From Anaerolineaceae bacterium UBA1363 (GTDB lineage Bacteria > Chloroflexota > Anaerolineae > Anaerolineales > Anaerolineaceae), in the NCBI GenBank assembly GCA_002306055.1, contig DBRR01000041.1, positions 1 through 9,027 on the forward strand: 9,027 nt of DNA, read 5' to 3'. Every line of letters begins with the position of its first letter. The first letter of the stretch is position 1. The notes under the pieces were generated by a model. The model did not search any database, was not told where the DNA came from, and saw only the letters and a list, made by a program, of their open reading frames with translations. This document shows positions 5,999-9,027 of this stretch, one piece after another. Both the position numbers and the translations under genes were made by a program.

Positions 5999-6031
5999 AC
6001 AAAAAGCACCTGCTGCTAATCAGACAGGTGC
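5999..6031 (-). terminator. Rho-independent terminator of the short lipoprotein gene
   Basis: GCACCTG (6006-6012) and CAGGTGC (6025-6031) form a 7-bp perfect stem that can be extended by CTG/CAG inside (6013-6015 with 6021-6023) around a bulged A. Read on the minus strand it is followed by a run of T (6005-6001 and beyond). It starts about 20 nt after the stop codon at 6052. Confidence 0.85.
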
Positions 6032-6051
6032 CTTCGCTTTCAGTGGCGGCG

Positions 6052-6483
6052 CTATTGCTTCTTCAACCAATCCACAGCTTTTTCCAGTCCGGTTTCGGTC
6101 AATATCAGGCGTCCTTCGGCGGCGTTTCGCAGGATTACACGCAGTTCATCATCATCCTTGCCAAAGAGTTCTTCTTTCTCTATAGTTCCACCAAGAATTT
6201 GCTCAATATAGGCACGCATGTCCGCGTCGTAGGTTGGGCTGTCGTCGTCCACCGGATAGGCAACCGCAGATTCCAGGGGAACAGGCTCAGCTGGCTGATC
6301 AATTGGGTAACTTAATTCTGGTGCCGGGACCGCAGTTCCGGGCGTTGGCACAGCCGTATTTTGGGTTTCACTATTGACAGCTGGCAGATTCACAGTGGTC
6401 TCAGTAGGTTCTTCCGAGCCACAACCAGCCAAAAGAAGGCTCACAACAAGGAAACTGGTTAACAGAATAGTTTTTATTTTCAT
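6052..6483 (-). CDS. Short predicted lipoprotein of unknown function
   Basis: This 143-aa protein starts with a clear lipoprotein signal: MKIKTILLTSFLVVSLLLAG followed by C21, with lipobox LLAGC. An acidic, Pro/Thr/Val-rich spacer (about 22-73) leads to a compact C-terminal segment of about 65 residues containing DADMRAYIEQILGG (86-99), the acidic KDDDELRVIL (109-118) and TETGLEKAVDWLKK (129-142). I do not recognise this domain. It is probably a small helical module on the outer face of the membrane. The start ATG at 6483 has a good ribosome binding site (AAAGGA, 6495-6490, spacing 6). It has its own promoter and terminator, separate from the ThyX-like gene that ends 98 nt upstream. Confidence 0.85.
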   Translation of the reverse strand: MKIKTILLTSFLVVSLLLAGCGSEEPTETTVNLPAVNSETQNTAVPTPGTAVPAPELSYPIDQPAEPVPLESAVAYPVDDDSPTYDADMRAYIEQILGGTIEKEELFGKDDDELRVILRNAAEGRLILTETGLEKAVDWLKKQ

Positions 6484-6525
6484 TGATGTCCTTTCCGTCC
6501 CCCATTCTATTGGGACGCTGAAACA

Positions 6526-6534
6526 ATTATACCA
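6526..6534 (-). promoter_or_regulatory. Extended -10 promoter of the short lipoprotein gene
   Basis: The minus strand reads TGGTATAAT (6534-6526), a perfect TATAAT preceded by the TGn extension. The matching -35 position is poor (GGTATC), as is usual for extended -10 promoters. Transcription would start near 6519, giving a leader of about 36 nt. Confidence 0.7.
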
Positions 6535-6581
6535 AGCCTGTGTGGATTGATACCAGTTTTGTTGTTTATCGAAAGTTTGGT

Positions 6582-8018
6582 TCAGACCTCAGGAATGATT
6601 GCTGTTTGGCTGAAATACTCTTCCGTCAGGCCTTGGACGCTGAGGTCTTCCTTTACCTGGATTTTCTCGCTCAAAATCGGAAAATAAGGTCGCAGCTGCT
6701 CCAACATACCCCAGCCAACACGCTGGATGGAAAAATGGGCATTCTTTGCACACCGGAGCTTGATAAAGTGAAAGAGTTCCCGCAAATTAGCGCGGCAGAG
6801 AACCCGGCGATTGAAACCGTTGGGAACCACATAAGCTGCCACCTGCGGATTCCAGCCAGCCAGTTTTTCATACAAAACTGCAGCCGCCTGCATCGCCTCA
6901 CGGTAGCGCGCCTCAAAGCCGGCTTCGGTAATTGCTTTGGGCAGGGCATATCCCAGCCTGGTAGACAGATCCTGGACTGTCTGGGTCATCATGCGGTGCC
7001 GTTTGAACTCAAAATAGGCGCCCTGATCCATAATCAAGTCGAAGGTCAGGTCAGCGTATTCAAGTTCCCGAATTGGGACGTCAAAGTCAGTCATCTCTGC
7101 AAACATCGCGTCTGCCAGGGCTTGTTTCTCCTCTTGCGGCATGTTCAACACCTGGTCAAGACAGACCTGGTATGAATCGTCACCAAAACGGTAGAGTACG
7201 GCTGCAAGCACTCTATCCTCCGCATTATCATCAACAGCTTTCAGGTCGCACCAGGGTGCGCCAGAGATAGTGTCTATTTGATTGGCGAATTCGCGCGCTT
7301 TAGAACGCAGGCGCGGCAAAAAGACAATCGGATCAGCATATTTAACCAGAGTTGGCAGCTCCTGAGTCGCGACAGATTTCATTTCCGCACCGATCAGGCG
7401 TACCTCTTCCAGTTCAGAAGAGAGCATTTTTTTGATGGCATATTCAAGCGCGCGTGCGTTGATGGTCAAACCGACATTTGCCATAGCGGCAGCAGGCAGA
7501 AGGAAGCGGGCAACATCGACAGATTTCACGCGTGCCCGGTTGGACCAGGCTTTCTCTGTCTCGTTCTCACGGCGCGGTGTGTTGGCCTCTCCCCACGGGC
7601 GCAGAGCCTGCAAGGCTTCGGCGTAGATACGGAAAAGTTGTTCCATCAGAGCTTGGTACTCGACCTCATAAGGGCTGCCCAGAATTTCCGGAGGGGTCAC
7701 GTAAGCCCTGGGATCCCACTCCTGGTAGCGGGTGGATTTTTCGGTATAGGATGCCAGACGATTGGATTCGATGGTTTCAATCGCCAGTCGTGAGACATTC
7801 TCGAGCGCCAGGTGGAGCACGGCATGTTCAGCCACGCTCGAATGTCCATAGCCCACAATCCATTTCTCACTAAACTGCGCGCTTTTTTCGTCGTTGAGTT
7901 CCGCGGCGATCTTATCGAAAGGTTCCGGGGAGCGGGAGGTCTTGGCAAAGGTGACAGCAATCGTTTCCGCACTGAACTGGCTGGGACTAAGGCGGTACAC
8001 ACGGCGGTTAAGGTCCAT
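6582..8018 (-). CDS. Tandem-domain ThyX-like (FAD-dependent thymidylate synthase) protein
   Basis: ThyX converts dUMP to dTMP with methylene-tetrahydrofolate, NADPH and FAD. This protein is 478 aa, about twice the usual 220-250, and holds two ThyX-like units. N-unit (about 1-235): GYGHSSVAEHAVLHLALENV (56-75), SNRLASYTEKSTRY (85-98) with the spacing of the ThyX motif but SNR instead of RHR, then ARFLLPAAAMANVGLTINAR (170-189). C-unit (about 236-478): LIMDQGAYFEFKRHRMMTQT (328-347) with RHR at 340-342, then VVPNGFNRRVLCRANLRELF (397-416) and HFSIQRVGW (428-436). The real enzyme function is thus plausible but unproven. ATG 8018 is preferred over a TTG at 8051 because AGGAGG (8034-8029) lies 10 nt before it. 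It overlaps the end of ribF by 11 nt. No clear terminator follows. Confidence 0.85.
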   Translation of the reverse strand: MDLNRRVYRLSPSQFSAETIAVTFAKTSRSPEPFDKIAAELNDEKSAQFSEKWIVGYGHSSVAEHAVLHLALENVSRLAIETIESNRLASYTEKSTRYQEWDPRAYVTPPEILGSPYEVEYQALMEQLFRIYAEALQALRPWGEANTPRRENETEKAWSNRARVKSVDVARFLLPAAAMANVGLTINARALEYAIKKMLSSELEEVRLIGAEMKSVATQELPTLVKYADPIVFLPRLRSKAREFANQIDTISGAPWCDLKAVDDNAEDRVLAAVLYRFGDDSYQVCLDQVLNMPQEEKQALADAMFAEMTDFDVPIRELEYADLTFDLIMDQGAYFEFKRHRMMTQTVQDLSTRLGYALPKAITEAGFEARYREAMQAAAVLYEKLAGWNPQVAAYVVPNGFNRRVLCRANLRELFHFIKLRCAKNAHFSIQRVGWGMLEQLRPYFPILSEKIQVKEDLSVQGLTEEYFSQTAIIPEV

Positions 8019-8937
8019 TCTGAAAAATCCTCCTGGCCAGAGCTTTATCATCCTCGATCTGCACGATCAAATCTTCCACGTGCTCAAAGCGGAGCTCCGG
8101 GCGCAGGAAACTAATAAATTCGATTCGTATCATTTCATCATAGATTCTATCGTCAAAATCCAAAATAAGGGTTTCCACATTTGGCGTTGCAGCTGTTTCG
8201 AAAGTCGGTCTGATGCCAACGTTGGTAACGCCCATCAACACCTGATCCTCGAGGAAAACGCGTGTGGCATAAACGCCAAAGCGGGGCAGCAACTGAAGGG
8301 GTTCAGGAGTGAAGTTGGCAGTCGGAAAGCCCAATTTTCTGCCAATTTGCTTGCCGTGCTGTATCTCACCTTCGAGGCTGAATGGGCGTCCGAGAAGGTT
8401 AGCTGCCTCTTCAACCTGTCCTTCCAACAGTCTGGCACGAACACGGTTGGAAGAAACGACCTCGCCACCAAGTGTGAAGGGTGCAAAACTCTCACAAGCA
8501 ATTCCCCTGGATTGGCAAAAGTTCTTAATGAAGGTGAAGTCTCCCTGGCGATTTTTGCCCAGGCGGAATTCGGGCCCCACCAACAAACCAGCAGGTCGTA
8601 GATTTGCGTATAACCTTTCCAGGAAAGCTTCTGCGTGCATATCCGCCAGGTTTTGATCAAAAGGCAGTGTCACCACCAGGTCGACCTGGGCGATTTGTAG
8701 CTGACGCTCTTTTTCCTGCTGTGTGGTGAGGAGGAAAGCCTCACTGACCTGCCCAAGCACGACGCGCGGGTGCGGCCAGAAGGTGAGCACCACGGATTGG
8801 CCTTGCTGCTCCTCTGCCCTCTCCTTCAGGCTCTGGATTAGAGCCTGGTGACCCAGATGCACCCCATCAAAATTGCCAATGGTCAACCAGGCATTCTTTG
8901 AGGGATGATCAGGCCAGCCAGTGATGAATTCAGTCAT
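8008..8937 (-). CDS. ribF: Bifunctional riboflavin kinase / FAD synthetase
   Basis: This 309-aa protein phosphorylates riboflavin to FMN and adenylylates FMN to FAD in the cytoplasm. The length is typical. The N-terminal nucleotidyltransferase domain shows TIGNFDGVHLGHQ (19-31, carrying the G-x-H-x-G-H-type adenylyl-transfer signature), TFWPHPRVVL (52-61), GPEFRLGKNRQGDF (121-134) and VVSSNRVRARL (160-170), slightly changed from the common SST-x-IR. The C-terminal riboflavin kinase domain shows GRKLGFPTANF (199-209) with the PTAN nucleotide-binding motif, FGVYA (220-224), GVTNVGIRPTF (236-246) and ETLILDFDDRIYDE (255-268). The start ATG at 8937 is 5 nt from the stop of a possible upstream frame. 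The ThyX-like gene begins within its last codons, so the pair is co-transcribed and translationally coupled. Confidence 0.96.
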   Translation of the reverse strand: MTEFITGWPDHPSKNAWLTIGNFDGVHLGHQALIQSLKERAEEQQGQSVVLTFWPHPRVVLGQVSEAFLLTTQQEKERQLQIAQVDLVVTLPFDQNLADMHAEAFLERLYANLRPAGLLVGPEFRLGKNRQGDFTFIKNFCQSRGIACESFAPFTLGGEVVSSNRVRARLLEGQVEEAANLLGRPFSLEGEIQHGKQIGRKLGFPTANFTPEPLQLLPRFGVYATRVFLEDQVLMGVTNVGIRPTFETAATPNVETLILDFDDRIYDEMIRIEFISFLRPELRFEHVEDLIVQIEDDKALARRIFQNGP

Positions 8938-8942
8938 AATTT

Positions 8943-9027
8943 TCAGTCCGAGGCAAATAAATAGCCCTTCCTGGTCTTACCATTCGGGGCCATCTTTTTT
9001 TCATCTAGCGACCATACACTTTCAGTA
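8943..9027 (-). CDS. Possible C-terminal tail of an upstream gene (partial)
   Basis: An open frame enters from the right edge on the minus strand and ends at a TGA (8945-8943), 5 nt before the ribF start. Only 27 residues are visible (ending KGYLFASD), so the product cannot be identified. The tight spacing, and the lack of a visible promoter before ribF, support a gene in the same operon. In many bacteria truB sits there, but nothing in these residues identifies it. A frame this short could also be open by chance. Confidence 0.35.
   Translation of the reverse strand, partial: TESVWSLDEKKMAPNGKTRKGYLFASD

Noticed and set aside
6501..6514. A small hairpin (CCCA...TGGG) in the leader of the short lipoprotein gene
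   Set aside because: It has only four base pairs, too weak to call a regulatory element.
6541..6581. A terminator between the thyX-like gene and the short lipoprotein gene
   Set aside because: I looked for a hairpin plus T-run on the minus strand after the thyX stop and found none, so read-through into the lipoprotein gene is possible.
7278..8601. Long + strand open frames opposite the thyX-like gene and ribF
   Set aside because: The minus-strand genes have clear family motifs, start signals and operon spacing. The + strand frames have none.

Overview
This window looks like an ordinary housekeeping stretch of a bacterial chromosome, most probably from the phylum Chloroflexota (class Anaerolineae-like). 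That assignment is inferred from the combination of an archaeal/eukaryote-type prolyl-tRNA synthetase, a double-length ThyX-like protein, DivIC/FtsB-type proteins with a proline-rich tail, and two lipoproteins with Thr/Pro-rich spacers. No single marker proves it. I see no phage, transposase, CRISPR array or defence system.

Layout. Positions 1-178 hold no convincing gene, only several short palindromes. A complete tRNA-Leu(CAG) with its own promoter and a clean terminator follows (217-304). The left half is then read on the + strand: a small FtsB/DivIC-like septum protein (397-810); a tight three-gene operon of a MazG-like nucleotide pyrophosphohydrolase, a LOG/TIGR00725-like protein and prolyl-tRNA synthetase (904-3190), ended by a strong hairpin terminator; an AlkD-like HEAT-repeat protein (3372-4196); and a lipoprotein with a C39-like cysteine-peptidase domain (4224-5018).

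At about 5016-5062 a long hairpin separates the two strands. The right half is read on the - strand. In order of transcription these are the tail of a possible upstream gene (right edge to 8943), ribF (8937-8008), a tandem-domain ThyX-like protein (8018-6582, overlapping ribF by 11 nt), a short lipoprotein (6483-6052) and an unrecognised 254-aa protein (5839-5075). The last two each have their own promoter and ribosome binding site.

How the genes may work together. RibF makes FMN and FAD, and ThyX-family enzymes use FAD, so the overlapping ribF-thyX pair would couple cofactor supply to a flavin-dependent deoxynucleotide enzyme. The MazG-like and LOG-like genes overlap by 4 nt and could act in sequence, from nucleoside triphosphate to monophosphate to free base, as a nucleotide clean-up pair expressed with proS.

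The most notable points are degenerate active or structural sites in otherwise well-preserved folds: ThyX N-domain, AlkD-like and ProRS zinc domain. Two genes also have a perfect TATAAT placed only 6-9 nt before the ATG, which suggests leaderless mRNAs. I found no convincing new multi-gene system here.
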